64,000 nucleotides of DNA from Apibacter muscae (GCF_007845635.1 NZ_SELG01000031.1:1-64000); one strand, 5' to 3'; positions 1-9,595 are shown, counted from the first letter of the stretch. Notes: generated by a model not told the origin, from the letters alone. Numbers and translations are program-made.

Positions 1-63
1 TATCTAATCTGTTGATTTTTAGCAACTTTAATGATAATTAAACTTAAGTAAAAACCAGCATAG

Positions 64-461
64 TGGAGCTGGAGGGATTCGAACCCTCGTCCAAACAAGC
101 AATACATAAGCTTTCTACATGCTTAGTGAATTATTGATTTTCGTTTGTAAGCTGAGAATTCACACCCCAATTACAACTTAGTATCTTAATTTTTAAATGA
201 AATCCGATACCTACCTCATTCTATCTCTACCTTCCTGTGCCTCTAAATCAAACGCCGTAGAGAAAGGCTTTTGAGAGACATTTAGCTTCCCTGCCTTGCA
301 GGGAAAATGCTTGGACTTACTGTAATTCAGTCGGATTAAGCAGCTAAAGCGTATTCTTCGTTGCCAGTTAAAGGTTTGTAACACTATTTTTACGAGATAT
401 TGTTACGTGGCTCGGCATGCTTACCTACCCATTGATCTTGCTGTCGAAACCAGTCAGCCCC
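64..461 (-). ncRNA. ssrA: tmRNA (transfer-messenger RNA)
   Basis: On the minus strand the RNA begins GGGGCUGACUGGUUUCGAC and ends with a tRNA-like T-arm (GGUUCGAAUCC) and AGCUCC, which pairs with the 5' GGGGCU to close the acceptor stem; the discriminator is A and CCA is not encoded. The tag reading frame at 336-365 (minus) reads GNEEYALAA followed by TAA, a tag typical of Bacteroidota. Its role is trans-translation: rescuing stalled ribosomes and tagging the nascent peptide for proteolysis together with SmpB, which is not in this window. A TACTTTTG -7 box lies just upstream. Confidence 0.97.
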
Positions 462-473
462 AATAAAACTTTG

Positions 474-481
474 CAAAAGTA
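474..481 (-). promoter_or_regulatory. -7 box of ssrA
   Basis: TACTTTTG on the minus strand matches the Bacteroidota -7 consensus TAnnTTTG and lies 12 bases upstream of the tmRNA 5' end. No TTG -33 element is seen at the usual 17-23 base spacing. Confidence 0.5.
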
Positions 482-787
482 AGATTTTTCTACCTATTTG
501 TCTTAATTTAAAAAACAATTTTTTAATTTTTTAATTTTTTAAATCTACTAAATTCAATTTTATTAATTATTCATACAAATAGGAAATTTAATTATATAAA
601 ACTTTACTAAATTTTAATTAAAAATTATTCAAATAACATACTCCAATTCCTATTTATATTTTCAAATACAGATAATTATATTTAAATTAGGAATTGACTT
701 TTTAGTAATGTTTTTTATAATTTTAAATGGGATTGTGTTTAGTGGGATAATATCTATTTTATAATATTAAACCTTAAAGAATTTATT
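482..787. other. Gene-free AT-rich spacer
   Basis: Between the divergent tmRNA and HAD gene lies strongly AT-rich sequence with many short A and T runs. I see no open reading frame, tRNA or strong hairpin in it apart from the two flanking promoter boxes. Confidence 0.6.
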
Positions 788-795
788 TACATTTG
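788..795 (+). promoter_or_regulatory. -7 box for HAD-map gene pair
   Basis: TACATTTG matches TAnnTTTG and ends 29 bases before the ATG of the HAD hydrolase gene. No clear -33 TTG is seen. Confidence 0.4.
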
Positions 796-824
796 TAATA
801 ATATTTGATTACGAAGCTTAAAGT

Positions 825-1265
825 ATGAATAATAAGATTATAGCCATTGATTTTGATGGCACTATCGTAGAAGATAACTATCCTGAAATTGGTAGGCCCC
901 TGCTTTTTGCTTTTGAAACTATGCAAAAATTACAATCCAAAGGCTATAGATTAATACTATGGACCTATCGTAGTGGTAAAGCATTGGAGGAAGCTATTGA
1001 ATTTTGCAGGAAAAATGGCATTGAATTTTATTCTGTAAATTCTAGCTATGAAGGAGAAGTTTTCGAAGAATCTCAGAGTAGAAAAATAAATGCTGATTAT
1101 TTTATCGACGATCGTAATTTAGGTGGTTTCCCTGGTTGGGGGGAGGTTTATCAAATTATAAAAGAGAAGATAGAATTTGGTATAGAAGGAAGACAAATCA
1201 TCCCTTATTCCAAAAAAAAGCATAGAAGAAAGAAAAGTTTTTTATCAAAATTATTTGGATCATGA
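825..1265 (+). CDS. BT0820-like small HAD-superfamily hydrolase
   Basis: A 146-residue HAD fold protein without a large cap. Motif I is IDFDGT with the nucleophile Asp9 and acid/base Asp11; motif II is LWTYRSGK (Thr47, Lys near 52); the C-terminal acidic motif is FIDDRN (Asp95, Asp96). This is the arrangement of small Bacteroidota HAD phosphatases whose substrate is unknown. The last 18 residues are rich in Lys and Arg. The stop overlaps the start of the next gene (ATGA), so it is probably translated together with map. Phosphatase activity is inferred; I cannot name a substrate. Confidence 0.8.
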   Translation: MNNKIIAIDFDGTIVEDNYPEIGRPLLFAFETMQKLQSKGYRLILWTYRSGKALEEAIEFCRKNGIEFYSVNSSYEGEVFEESQSRKINADYFIDDRNLGGFPGWGEVYQIIKEKIEFGIEGRQIIPYSKKKHRRKKSFLSKLFGS

Positions 1266-2071
1266 TACAACTAAAAACGAAAGAAGAAATAAAATTAATG
1301 TATGAAAGTGCCCAAATAGTTTCAAAAACTTTGGGAATATTAACAAAAGAAATTTCCCCGGGGGTATCTTTAATTCATTTAGATAAAATAGCGGAAGAAT
1401 TTATTAGAGATCAAGGTGCAGAACCGGGTTTTTTAGGCTTGTATGATTTTCCTAATACTTTATGCATGTCTCCGAACGATCAGGTGGTTCATGGAATTCC
1501 GAATAACTATACCCTTAAAGAAGGGGATATTATCTCCATTGACTGTGGGGCATTAAAAAATGGTTATTATGGAGATCAGGCCTATACCTTTTCCGTGGGT
1601 GAAGTTGATTCTAGTATACAAAAAATGATGGATATTACCAAGCAAAGTCTTTATGCTGGTATAAAAAAATGTAAAAAAGGGAATTGTATTGGTGATATAA
1701 GTTTTGCCATTCAACTAATTTGTGAAAATGCTGGTTACGGTGTTGTTAGAGAATTGGTTGGACATGGTTTGGGTAAATCCATGCATGAAGATCCACAAGT
1801 ACCTAATTATGGAAGAAAAGGTAGTGGAGCTAGAATAGATGATGGTTTGGTGGTAGCTATTGAACCTATGATAAATTTAGGTACTCATAAAGTAAAATTT
1901 CATAAGGATGGATGGACGGTAACCACTCAAGATCATAAACCTTCTTGTCATTTTGAACATGATGTTGCTGTGGTGGATGGAATGCCTAAACTTCTCACCA
2001 CTTATAAATACATTTACGATGCCTTGGGCGTTTATTCTAACGAAGAGGATGAATTTATCTTTAATCCTTAA
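1262..2071 (+). CDS. map: Type I methionine aminopeptidase
   Basis: Removes the N-terminal methionine from nascent proteins in the cytoplasm. The 269-residue length fits type I enzymes. His77 (VVHGIP) is the substrate-positioning histidine; Asp94 (SIDCG) and Asp105 (GDQAYTF) are metal ligands, followed by the metal-ligand His in VGHGLG, Glu in AIEPM and Glu in FEHDVAV. The ATG overlaps the HAD gene stop by 4 bases, pointing to one transcript. The methyltransferase gene follows 21 bases later. Confidence 0.95.
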   Translation: MIQLKTKEEIKLMYESAQIVSKTLGILTKEISPGVSLIHLDKIAEEFIRDQGAEPGFLGLYDFPNTLCMSPNDQVVHGIPNNYTLKEGDIISIDCGALKNGYYGDQAYTFSVGEVDSSIQKMMDITKQSLYAGIKKCKKGNCIGDISFAIQLICENAGYGVVRELVGHGLGKSMHEDPQVPNYGRKGSGARIDDGLVVAIEPMINLGTHKVKFHKDGWTVTTQDHKPSCHFEHDVAVVDGMPKLLTTYKYIYDALGVYSNEEDEFIFNP

Positions 2072-2092
2072 TCCATTCTTCCAATATTAAGA

Positions 2093-2875
2093 ATGAATAA
2101 AAAAATTTTTAAATATTTTTTAAACTTATTTCCTAGACCTATTCTGATTAAATTTAGCTATGCCATTGCTCCGATAATTTCAATCTATTATAAAGGAAAT
2201 AAGTATACGGACCCTATTGATGGGAAATCTTATCGTAAATTTCTTCCTTACGGCTATGGAAATGTTAGAAACAATGTCTTAGCACCTGGAACATTGTCTT
2301 TAGAAAGACACCGTCTTATGTGGTTGTATTTACAAAGGGATACCAATTTTTTTACTTCTAAATTAAAAGTTTTAAGTATTGCCCCCGAGCAATGCTTTTT
2401 AAAAAGATTTAAAAGTCTTACGAATATAGATTATATTACTGCGGATTTATACTCTCCCATAGTTGATGTTAAAGCTGACATATTAAATCTTCCTTTTAAA
2501 GATAATGAATTCGATGTGATTTTTTGTAATCATGTATTGGAACATATTGAAGATGATGCCAAAGCTATTTCTGAACTTTATAGAACCATGAAACCTGGAG
2601 GATGGGGCATTTTTCAAGTCCCTATGAGATCTAATGAAAAATATACTTATGAAGACTTTACCATAACTAAAAAAGAAGATAGAAAATTACATTTTGGGCA
2701 GTATGACCACGTCCGATGGTATGGTTTGGATTATTTTAAACGATTAGAGAAAGGTGGTTTTCAAGTTGAACAAGTAAAGTACTACCAAATTCTATCTTTA
2801 GAGGAAATTGATAAATATGCATTGTCTCGGAATGAAATTTTACCCGTAGTTAGAAAACCTAAATTAGTTTTATAA
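2093..2875 (+). CDS. Class I SAM-dependent methyltransferase
   Basis: A 260-residue protein with a Methyltransf_11-type core. A degenerate glycine-poor motif I is near KVLSIAPEQ, the acidic motif near ITADLYSP, motif IV near FDVIFCNHVLEHI and a post-motif region MKPGGWGIFQVP. The N-terminal 80 residues are basic and partly hydrophobic, as in methyltransferases acting on lipids or envelope molecules, but no substrate can be assigned. It follows map by 21 bases and is probably in the same transcript. A weak hairpin follows the stop. Confidence 0.75.
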   Translation: MNKKIFKYFLNLFPRPILIKFSYAIAPIISIYYKGNKYTDPIDGKSYRKFLPYGYGNVRNNVLAPGTLSLERHRLMWLYLQRDTNFFTSKLKVLSIAPEQCFLKRFKSLTNIDYITADLYSPIVDVKADILNLPFKDNEFDVIFCNHVLEHIEDDAKAISELYRTMKPGGWGIFQVPMRSNEKYTYEDFTITKKEDRKLHFGQYDHVRWYGLDYFKRLEKGGFQVEQVKYYQILSLEEIDKYALSRNEILPVVRKPKLVL

Positions 2876-2876
2876 A

Positions 2877-2906
2877 ATTTCAATAATCATATATTATTAT
2901 TGAAAT
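2877..2906 (+). terminator. Hairpin after methyltransferase gene
   Basis: A perfect 11-base inverted repeat (2877-2887 with 2896-2906) with an 8-base loop starts just after the stop. There is no long T run after it, so it may be a weak terminator or an mRNA 3' end stabiliser. Confidence 0.4.
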
Positions 2907-3000
2907 CTATAAATAAGTTTTATTTTATTAGTACGAATTATTTATACAATTTCACATAACATCCTTTAAATTGTTTTATTTTATAAATTACAAATATTAT

Positions 3001-3546
3001 ATGTCTTTAGAAAAAAAAACAGAAAAACTTAAATTAGATGCTTTAAATAGAAAATCTATTGAAGAATTCAAAACAAGTGAAAAAATTCCTGTAGTTGTAT
3101 TACTGGATAATATTCGCTCCATGAATAATGTAGGTTCAGTGTTCCGAACTTCTGATGCTTTTTCTATTAAGAAGATATTTTTGTGTGGTATAACTCCTTG
3201 TCCACCTCACAGAGAAATACAGAAAACTGCTCTTGGGGCAACTGAAAGTGTTGATTGGGAATTTTATGAAGATATATTACAACTAATTAAAAATTTAAAA
3301 AAGGAAGGTTATTTACTTGTTGGTATAGAACAAGTAAAAGATAGTATTCTATTACAAGATTTTACTATTAACTGTAAAAATAAGTATGCTTTGATTCTTG
3401 GCAATGAAGTCGATGGAATTACAGATTCAATTCTGGATGAAATTGATCTGTTCGTTGAAATTCCTCAATCCGGAACTAAACATTCATTAAATGTTAGCGT
3501 TTGTTCGGGTATAATTTTATGGGAATGGTACAAGAACTTCATTTAA
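3001..3546 (+). CDS. SpoU/TrmH-family RNA 2'-O-methyltransferase
   Basis: An SPOUT-class RNA ribose methylase of 181 residues. The three SPOUT motifs are visible: NIRSMNNVGSVFRTSDAF near the N-terminus, LILGNEVDGI, and IPQSGTKHSLNVSV near the C-terminus, which together form the knotted SAM site. I chose the ATG at 3001 (MSLEKKTEK) over an upstream in-frame TTG at 2971, whose extension is non-conserved-looking (Phe/Tyr/Asn rich). Whether tRNA or rRNA is the target cannot be read from the sequence. It is a single gene facing the tRNA-His unit. Confidence 0.88.
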   Translation: MSLEKKTEKLKLDALNRKSIEEFKTSEKIPVVVLLDNIRSMNNVGSVFRTSDAFSIKKIFLCGITPCPPHREIQKTALGATESVDWEFYEDILQLIKNLKKEGYLLVGIEQVKDSILLQDFTINCKNKYALILGNEVDGITDSILDEIDLFVEIPQSGTKHSLNVSVCSGIILWEWYKNFI

Positions 3547-3734
3547 TCAAATTTTTGCTAATTCATAGTGCTTATATAGCTCTTTAATTAAAATTTTTCT
3601 TGTAATTTTTAAAAATTTTAATTTTATATAAGTAATCACTATCTCATAAAATAGTTTCTCCAAATAATAATCTTATGTAATCATAGCATTCAATCATTTT
3701 TTAAAAAATTTTATTATTATTTGTATTTATAAAC

Positions 3735-3769
3735 AAAAAGTGAGATTTATTTTATAAATCTCACTTTTT
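3735..3769 (-). terminator. Intrinsic terminator of tRNA-His unit (possibly bidirectional)
   Basis: A perfect 15-base inverted repeat (3735-3749 with 3755-3769) whose arms begin with five A and end with five T, directly downstream of tRNA-His on the minus strand. It can also end transcription of the methylase gene on the plus strand. Confidence 0.75.
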
Positions 3770-3774
3770 AGTAG

Positions 3775-3849
<75 letters not shown>

Positions 3850-3860
3850 ATTTAGGATTG

Positions 3861-3890
3861 CAAATATATAAATAGATTTCTTATTATCAA
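3861..3890 (-). promoter_or_regulatory. Promoter of tRNA-His
   Basis: On the minus strand TTG (3888-3890), a 19-base spacer, and TATATTTG (3861-3868) fit the Bacteroidota TTG-N17-23-TAnnTTTG pattern exactly. The box ends 11 bases before the tRNA, which suits a start at or near the mature 5' end. It overlaps the very 3' end of bshB1. Confidence 0.7.
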
Positions 3891-4603
3891 ATAAAATTAT
3901 CAAAATCTTTTAATCCTATCCAGCTTGCACTGGTAAAACCCTCCCCAGCATCACAACCCACTAGCCTACCCAAATTTTCAGCTCTGTAAATAATACTTTT
4001 TTTAAAATTTAATGAGGTTATAGGTGTATCTAATTCTTTTGATTCTGGATCATAAAATTGGGTTTTATATGCTAAACATGCTTGGACTTTTATATCTAAA
4101 AACCCAGAAATATCAATAACAAAATCTGGTTTTAGTTCCTTCCACTGGATATAGTTGAACGTATGCTTAGGTCTCCACCTCTCTTGAAAATTTCCATCCA
4201 ATATCGTTTCAATTTTAGCCAGTCCCGATAAAAAAATTGAATCATTTACCAGCTTAGCAGCCTTTCCATGGTCTGGATGTCTATCTTCTATAGCATTAGC
4301 AAGTATAATGTTGGGGCGATATTTTCTAATAATCTTTATAATCTCAAGTTGATGAAATTCATCGTTCGTAAAGAAACCATCTTTAAATTTAAGATTATCT
4401 CTATAAAATACACCTAAAATACGACTGGCTAAATCAGCTTCAGATTTTCTTGTTTGATAAGTTCCTCTAGTACCTAATTCTCCTTGAGTTAAATCTAGAA
4501 TACCTACTTTATAGTTTTGAGAAATCATTTTTGCTAATGTTCCTCCACAACCTAGTTCTACATCATCCGGATGGGCTCCTATAGCCAAAATATCTAATTT
4601 CAT
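3887..4603 (-). CDS. bshB1: BshB1, N-acetylglucosaminyl-malate deacetylase (bacillithiol synthesis)
   Basis: A LmbE-type zinc deacetylase of 238 residues that converts GlcNAc-malate to GlcN-malate, step two of bacillithiol synthesis. The zinc motif AIGAHPDDVELGCGG gives His11, Asp13 and Asp14, and EDRHPDHGKA supplies the third zinc ligand. TRGTYQTRKSEA near residue 45-57 and a C-terminal SGFLDIKVQACLAYKTQF are typical of the BshB1 group. The genes for BshA and BshC are not in the window. It may be transcribed with the small upstream gene at 4623-4931. Confidence 0.92.
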   Translation of the reverse strand: MKLDILAIGAHPDDVELGCGGTLAKMISQNYKVGILDLTQGELGTRGTYQTRKSEADLASRILGVFYRDNLKFKDGFFTNDEFHQLEIIKIIRKYRPNIILANAIEDRHPDHGKAAKLVNDSIFLSGLAKIETILDGNFQERWRPKHTFNYIQWKELKPDFVIDISGFLDIKVQACLAYKTQFYDPESKELDTPITSLNFKKSIIYRAENLGRLVGCDAGEGFTSASWIGLKDFDNFI

Positions 4604-4622
4604 TCAAATATGTTTAAATTAT

Positions 4623-4931
4623 CTATAAAATAGATTTAACTTTATTCATCAATCTTTCTACTCTAATCTTAATTTCAGGATTATCAGATATTTGCCAAGC
4701 ACTTATACTAAAAGAATTGCCCTTAGTTCTAATCATAAGTCCAAAATCAGAGTTATTTGATGTCCATATACCTGGTGAAGAGGGTTCGCCAAATTCATTC
4801 TTTACCATATTCTCAATTAGAAGTATTTTATCATTTGTTGACTGTATTTCTTGTCTATACTTATAACGATCTTGAGCAAAGGTTATCATTGAAAGTAAAG
4901 CGAAAAATATGATAAACAGTTTTTTTTTCAT
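4623..4931 (-). CDS. Small exported protein of unknown function
   Basis: A 102-residue protein with a clear Sec signal peptide: MKKK, a hydrophobic stretch to about residue 18, and a probable cleavage after TFAQ-like ITFA. The mature part is about 80 residues with no recognised domain; it has a Trp in GIWTSNN and another in SAWQIS. There is no lipobox cysteine. It lies 19 bases upstream of bshB1 on the same strand, and I cannot assign a function. Confidence 0.6.
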   Translation of the reverse strand: MKKKLFIIFFALLSMITFAQDRYKYRQEIQSTNDKILLIENMVKNEFGEPSSPGIWTSNNSDFGLMIRTKGNSFSISAWQISDNPEIKIRVERLMNKVKSIL

Positions 4932-5017
4932 AAATACATTTTTTGTTAGTTATATACAAATTTCAAAAAATATGGAAAAATTTTGTACCTTTATTTTAAG
5001 GTCAATAGTTATGCCAT

Positions 5018-5050
5018 AAAAAACCCATTGTTAATTTTATAACAATGGGT
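5018..5050 (-). terminator. Intrinsic terminator of rpmE2
   Basis: On the minus strand an 11-base perfect stem (5040-5050 with 5023-5033) is followed by a run of five T. It lies about 26 bases after the L31 stop. Confidence 0.8.
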
Positions 5051-5076
5051 ATAAATTTTATTTTAATTGAATAAAG

Positions 5077-5328
5077 CTATTTTTTATAACTTTTATATTT
5101 GTTAAAAAACTTATCAACTCTACCAGCTGTATCAACCAATTTAACTTTTCCTGTGTAAAAAGGATGAGAAGTACTTGAAATCTCCATTTTTATTAAAGGA
5201 TATTCCACACCTTCATATTCAATTGTATCTTTTGTATCTGCAGCAGATCTACAAAGGAACATTTCTTCATTACTCATGTCTTTAAATACAACTAATCTAT
5301 AATTATCTGGGTGAATTTCTTTTTTCAT
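5077..5328 (-). CDS. rpmE2: 50S ribosomal protein L31, type B
   Basis: Structural protein of the large ribosomal subunit. The 83-residue sequence starts [17 protein letters not shown] and contains the type B signature [21 protein letters not shown] near the C-terminus. It lacks the CxxC zinc pair of type A L31: the single Cys26 lies in FLCRSAA. Type B forms do not need zinc. It is followed by a strong terminator. Confidence 0.95.
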   Translation of the reverse strand: MKKEIHPDNYRLVVFKDMSNEEMFLCRSAADTKDTIEYEGVEYPLIKMEISSTSHPFYTGKVKLVDTAGRVDKFFNKYKSYKK

Positions 5329-5395
5329 CTTTACTACGAATTTGGAATGCGAAATTATACTTTTTTTTATATATATACAAATACTATTTTAAATT

Positions 5396-6049
5396 TTATT
5401 TTAAACGTGCGATAATTTTCTCACCTCCATTCGGAATTTTATCACCAACCTTAACTAAAATATCTGTTCCTAATGGTAGAAACACGTCTAATCTTGAGCC
5501 AAATTTTATAAAACCATAATCATTTCCTGCAACAGCAGTATCTCCTATTTTAGGGTATAAAACTATTCTTCTAGCCATAGCCCCTGCTATTTGCCTAAAT
5601 AAAATTTGCTGATTACATTCATTTTGTACCACAACTGTTGTTCTTTCATTTAACTCAGATGATTTTTCATGCCATGCTACTAAAAATTTCCCTGGATGAT
5701 ATTTGGTATAAATAACCTCACCACTTACCGGATATCTACACACATGAACATTCAAGGGCGACATAAATATGGAAATCTGAATACATGAGGTTTTTAAAAA
5801 CTCTTTTTCATAAACTTCTTTTACAACAACAACTTTACCATCAACAGGTGCTACAATTTCATTGTTATTAGCTTTAATAAATCTTTTGGGATTTCTAAAA
5901 AACCATAGAATAAAAGCCAAGAGTGCAAGTGTTATTATAAAAATAATTACACTCCAGTATTTAAATAAATAGATTGAAACTAAATTTATTATTAGAAATA
6001 GAATAACGCTTATTGTTATTATTTCTGTCCCTGCTTTATGAAACCTCAT
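5396..6049 (-). CDS. psd: Phosphatidylserine decarboxylase (short, archaeal/Bacteroidota type)
   Basis: Makes phosphatidylethanolamine from phosphatidylserine at the inner membrane. The 217-residue proenzyme has two N-terminal membrane segments (about residues 9-50) and a self-cleavage site GS at Gly184-Ser185 (KFGSRLDVF); Ser185 becomes the pyruvoyl group. SPLNVHVCRYPVSG and YHPGKFLVAWHEKSSE are typical of the short PSD-A group. The start overlaps the cdsA stop by 4 bases (ATGA), so CDP-diacylglycerol and PE synthesis steps are translationally coupled. Confidence 0.93.
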   Translation of the reverse strand: MRFHKAGTEIITISVILFLIINLVSIYLFKYWSVIIFIITLALLAFILWFFRNPKRFIKANNNEIVAPVDGKVVVVKEVYEKEFLKTSCIQISIFMSPLNVHVCRYPVSGEVIYTKYHPGKFLVAWHEKSSELNERTTVVVQNECNQQILFRQIAGAMARRIVLYPKIGDTAVAGNDYGFIKFGSRLDVFLPLGTDILVKVGDKIPNGGEKIIARLK

Positions 6050-6900
6050 ATTTTAGATAATATTAAATAATAGGTAAATACTACTGGAACACAAATAATG
6101 TAGCTATCTAATCGATCTAGAAGCCCTCCATGTCCTGGCATTAATTTGCCTGAATCTTTTACCTTAAATACTCTTTTTAACTTTGATTCTGCTAAATCTC
6201 CAATGGGTGCAAATATAGATATTAATAAACTAATCACTATCCAATTTCCTTTTAATATTTTTAAATTGTATTCAATTAATATTCCCGCAACAAGTGTAAA
6301 AAATATGCCCCCTAACAATCCTTCAATTGATTTATTGGGAGATATTTTAGGAAATAACTTTCTCTTTCCAAATTTACTTCCTATTATATATGCAAAACTA
6401 TCACTAACCCAAATTAGTAAAAAAATATAGAATACCTCAGAAGTGTAGTCTCTATAGCTGTTTGGCAATGCTAGTGATAAACCAAAAGGAACCCCTAAAT
6501 AGGCTAAGACAAAAATTAATTTGGATGAATCTGAATACAGTTCATTGGAATACTTAAAAATAGTAACAATAGATAAAAAAAACAACAAGAGAGTTAACAA
6601 ATAACGTATATACAATGACGATATGTAAAAACTATGGTTGAAATAATGGATGGATGAATAATAATATAATATGAATACAACTGCTATTGTCAATAATTTA
6701 TAGATAAATGTTGAATACTTTAATAGTTTTATACATTCTACTAAACAACAAAGTAAAAACAGAGAGTTCAATATATAAAATAATAAACCTGCATTTATCT
6801 TAATATTAAAATATGTATATGAAAAATCCGAAAATATATTATTTGAACAAATAAAAATTAGGAATATATATATTAATCCTGAAAAAGTACGCGTTAACAT
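6046..6900 (-). CDS. cdsA: Phosphatidate cytidylyltransferase
   Basis: Integral membrane enzyme of 284 residues that makes CDP-diacylglycerol from phosphatidate and CTP. About eight hydrophobic segments are visible. The family signature is near the C-terminus: PIGDLAESKLKRVFKVKD followed by MPGHGGLLDRLDSYI, with the metal-binding aspartates; KISPNKSIEGLLGG precedes it. It lies between the LUD gene and psd in the same direction. Confidence 0.92.
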   Translation of the reverse strand: MLTRTFSGLIYIFLIFICSNNIFSDFSYTYFNIKINAGLLFYILNSLFLLCCLVECIKLLKYSTFIYKLLTIAVVFILYYYSSIHYFNHSFYISSLYIRYLLTLLLFFLSIVTIFKYSNELYSDSSKLIFVLAYLGVPFGLSLALPNSYRDYTSEVFYIFLLIWVSDSFAYIIGSKFGKRKLFPKISPNKSIEGLLGGIFFTLVAGILIEYNLKILKGNWIVISLLISIFAPIGDLAESKLKRVFKVKDSGKLMPGHGGLLDRLDSYIICVPVVFTYYLILSKI

Positions 6901-6905
6901 TTAAT

Positions 6906-7490
6906 TTAAGCTATATATGATTCTTCAACTAATAACAGATATAATTTTCGTGTGGTTGATAAACCACTAAATCCTTGAACTTGATTCCCATGTATTGTTG
7001 TAATGTTTGAGGGCAATTTTTGTTTTTTAGAAACTCTAATCTTTTCCAATCCTTCACTGGAAGAACTAATTATTTGGTCTGGACTTGCCCACACTATAAT
7101 TTTATTAGGAAGATCTGATTTTTTTAGATGTGAAATTTGATCTGATGATACCATTACTGAACCATCTAAAGTTACTAAATATTCACAATTTATAAATGCT
7201 ATGTCTTGCTTTCCATTACATATTGGGGTATTATTACAATCCAACACATTTAACATTGATATAAGTTTAGGATTCAGACATAATACTTCACTTATATCTT
7301 CAACGATTAATATATTTTTTAATGTTTGTAGTGCTTCACTTTCATCATCGTTATAAAAAAACATTCCTCCAGCACTTTTAAATTTTTCAACAAATATTAC
7401 AGATTGATCTTCTTCTTGATTATCAATATTCCAGTCTAAAATTTCCTCTTTTTTTTTCTTTCCAAATATTTTATCTAAAAAACCCATCAA
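6906..7490 (-). CDS. LUD-domain (YkgG/LutC-like) protein
   Basis: A 194-residue protein whose C-terminal two thirds looks like the LUD fold: CEYLVTLDGSVMVSS in the middle and ITTIHGNQVQGFSG near the end. The N-terminus begins MMGFLDKIFGKKKKEE, an amphipathic basic start that could touch the membrane. Flavobacteria usually keep this gene between ftsH and cdsA, as here. LUD proteins are linked to lactate utilisation, but no LutA/LutB partner is nearby, so the role is open. Either of two adjacent ATG codons may be the start. Confidence 0.72.
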   Translation of the reverse strand: MMGFLDKIFGKKKKEEILDWNIDNQEEDQSVIFVEKFKSAGGMFFYNDDESEALQTLKNILIVEDISEVLCLNPKLISMLNVLDCNNTPICNGKQDIAFINCEYLVTLDGSVMVSSDQISHLKKSDLPNKIIVWASPDQIISSSSEGLEKIRVSKKQKLPSNITTIHGNQVQGFSGLSTTRKLYLLLVEESYIA

Positions 7491-7600
7491 TCCTGCAATA
7501 TTTAATCTAAAAACTTAGTTTTCTAAATTTATATCATAAATTCATTAACCTTAACTATAAAATCTTTTACTGATACTTATAGAAAAGGTTAACGATATAT

Positions 7601-9595
7601 TTATATATGGTAATCTGAAGAATTATTATTTTCTTTAGTTGTATTATTATCTTCTATTTCCTGAGAAAAGGTTTCATCTTCAAATTTTCTTTTACCAAAG
7701 ATTTCTTCTAGATCATCTTTAAAAATTACTTCTTTTTCAAGCAATTTATTAGCCAATTCAGTTAGCTTATCCTTATTCTCAAGAAGTATTTCTTTGGCTC
7801 TTTCGTATTGATTTTCAATAATTCTTGAAATTTCTTTATCAATAATCTCGGAAGTTACTTCAGAATAAGGTTTAGTAAATCCATATTCATTCCCTGAACT
7901 GTCATAATAAGAAATATTGCCTATTTTTTCACTTAATCCATAAATAGTTACCATAGCGTTGGCTTGTTTAGTAACTTTTTCTAAGTCAGATAATGCTCCG
8001 GTAGAAATGTCACCAAATATTACTTCCTCTGCTGCTCTACCTCCTAATGTAGCACATATTTCATCAAACATTTGCTCTGTAGTTGTCAATTGTCTTTCCT
8101 CCGGAAGATACCATGCAGCTCCTAGTGAACGACCTCTAGGCACAATAGTTACTTTTAATAATGGCGCAGCGTGTTCAACCATCCAGCTAATTGTAGCATG
8201 ACCGGCTTCATGGAAGGCTACTCTTTTTTTCTCGTGCGGTTTTATAACTTTATTTTTCTTTTCCAATCCTCCAATAATTCTATCTACAGAATCTAAAAAA
8301 TCTTGTTTACCTACGCTTTCTTTACCCTTTCTAGCTGCTATTAAAGCTGCTTCGTTACATACATTTGCTATATCTGCTCCACTAAACCCAGGAGTTTGTT
8401 TAGCTAAAAATTCTATATCTAAATTTTCATCTAGCTTTAGTGGTTTAAGATGAACTTGAAATATTTCTCTTCTCTCGTTCAAGTCTGGCAAATCTACATA
8501 TATAGATCTATCAAAACGCCCCGGTCTTAATAAAGCTTTATCTAGAATATCCGCTCTATTTGTTGCCGCTAAAACAATCACACTTGTGTGGGTTCCAAAA
8601 CCATCCATTTCAGTCAATAACTGATTTAATGTATTCTCCCTTTCATCATTAGAACCGGTAATATTATTTTTCCCACGTGCTCTACCTATAGCATCTATCT
8701 CATCAATAAAAATTATGGCTGGGGATTTATCTTTGGCTTGTTTAAACAAATCTCTAACTCTAGAAGCTCCAACGCCTACAAACATTTCCACAAAGTCTGA
8801 ACCTGATAATGAGAAAAAAGGAACATTGGCTTCACCTGCTACAGCTTTCGCCAATAAAGTTTTACCTGTTCCTGGAGGACCTACTAATAGCGCTCCTCTA
8901 GGTATTTTACCTCCTAATTTGGTGTATTTTTCAGGTGTTTTAAGAAAATCTACGATTTCTTCCACCTCTTCTTTTGCTCCTTCTAATCCTGCTACATCTT
9001 TAAAAGTTACTTTTGTATTATCATTCTCATCAAAAAGTTTGGCTTTGGATTTTCCTATACTGAAAATTTGACCTCCCGCTCCGGCGCCACCGCCCGCCAT
9101 TCTCCTAAATAAGAAAAACCAAATTAATCCAAAGAATAATATTGGTATCAATAATTGTAACAAAATTCCGCTCCAAGGGCTAGAGTTTTCAAATTCAATT
9201 TTAGTTTTAAGACCTAATTTATCTACATCTTCATTGAATTGTTTTTCAAACAATTGTTTATCTCCTGCTACAAATGTAAATTGTGGACTGTCTGAGATTT
9301 GACCAAAGGGATTTAAACTTTGACTTTCCTTTCCTACAACTTCTGGATTTTTTTTAGCTTCATCGGTTAAATAAACTTTTACTTCTGATGTGGCATTAAG
9401 AAAAACCACACGACTTACAAACCCTTTTTCTAAATAGTTGAAAAATTTTGCTTGATCAATTTTTGTGTCTCTCCCAGAAAATAAAAATTCTTGCGAAAGC
9501 AATAAAACTGCAAAAACTATTAAAATCCCATAAAACCAATTAAATGTAAATGGCTTTTTATTTTTATTATTTTTTTTATTTTTATTTGTCTCCAA
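7601..9595 (-). CDS. ftsH: ATP-dependent zinc metalloprotease FtsH
   Basis: Membrane-anchored AAA+ protease of 664 residues that degrades misassembled membrane proteins and regulators. Two membrane segments (about 19-38 and 141-163) bracket a periplasmic domain. Walker A is GPPGTGKT (239-246), Walker [12 protein letters not shown], the second region of homology [12 protein letters not shown], and the zinc site FHEAGHA near 465. The C-terminal 30 residues are acidic and Asn rich. It follows rsfS by 43 bases and precedes the LUD gene, probably one long transcript down to psd. Confidence 0.97.
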   Translation of the reverse strand: METNKNKKNNKNKKPFTFNWFYGILIVFAVLLLSQEFLFSGRDTKIDQAKFFNYLEKGFVSRVVFLNATSEVKVYLTDEAKKNPEVVGKESQSLNPFGQISDSPQFTFVAGDKQLFEKQFNEDVDKLGLKTKIEFENSSPWSGILLQLLIPILFFGLIWFFLFRRMAGGGAGAGGQIFSIGKSKAKLFDENDNTKVTFKDVAGLEGAKEEVEEIVDFLKTPEKYTKLGGKIPRGALLVGPPGTGKTLLAKAVAGEANVPFFSLSGSDFVEMFVGVGASRVRDLFKQAKDKSPAIIFIDEIDAIGRARGKNNITGSNDERENTLNQLLTEMDGFGTHTSVIVLAATNRADILDKALLRPGRFDRSIYVDLPDLNERREIFQVHLKPLKLDENLDIEFLAKQTPGFSGADIANVCNEAALIAARKGKESVGKQDFLDSVDRIIGGLEKKNKVIKPHEKKRVAFHEAGHATISWMVEHAAPLLKVTIVPRGRSLGAAWYLPEERQLTTTEQMFDEICATLGGRAAEEVIFGDISTGALSDLEKVTKQANAMVTIYGLSEKIGNISYYDSSGNEYGFTKPYSEVTSEIIDKEISRIIENQYERAKEILLENKDKLTELANKLLEKEVIFKDDLEEIFGKRKFEDETFSQEIEDNNTTKENNNSSDYHI

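Noticed and set aside
1138-1143. Six-G tract in the HAD gene as a phase-variation site.
   Set aside because: It is short, within an intact frame (PGWGEV), and nothing else marks this gene as variable.
2971-3000. TTG start giving a 10-residue longer methylase.
   Set aside because: The extension is Phe/Tyr/Asn rich and unlike the family, and the ATG at 3001 fits the usual length.
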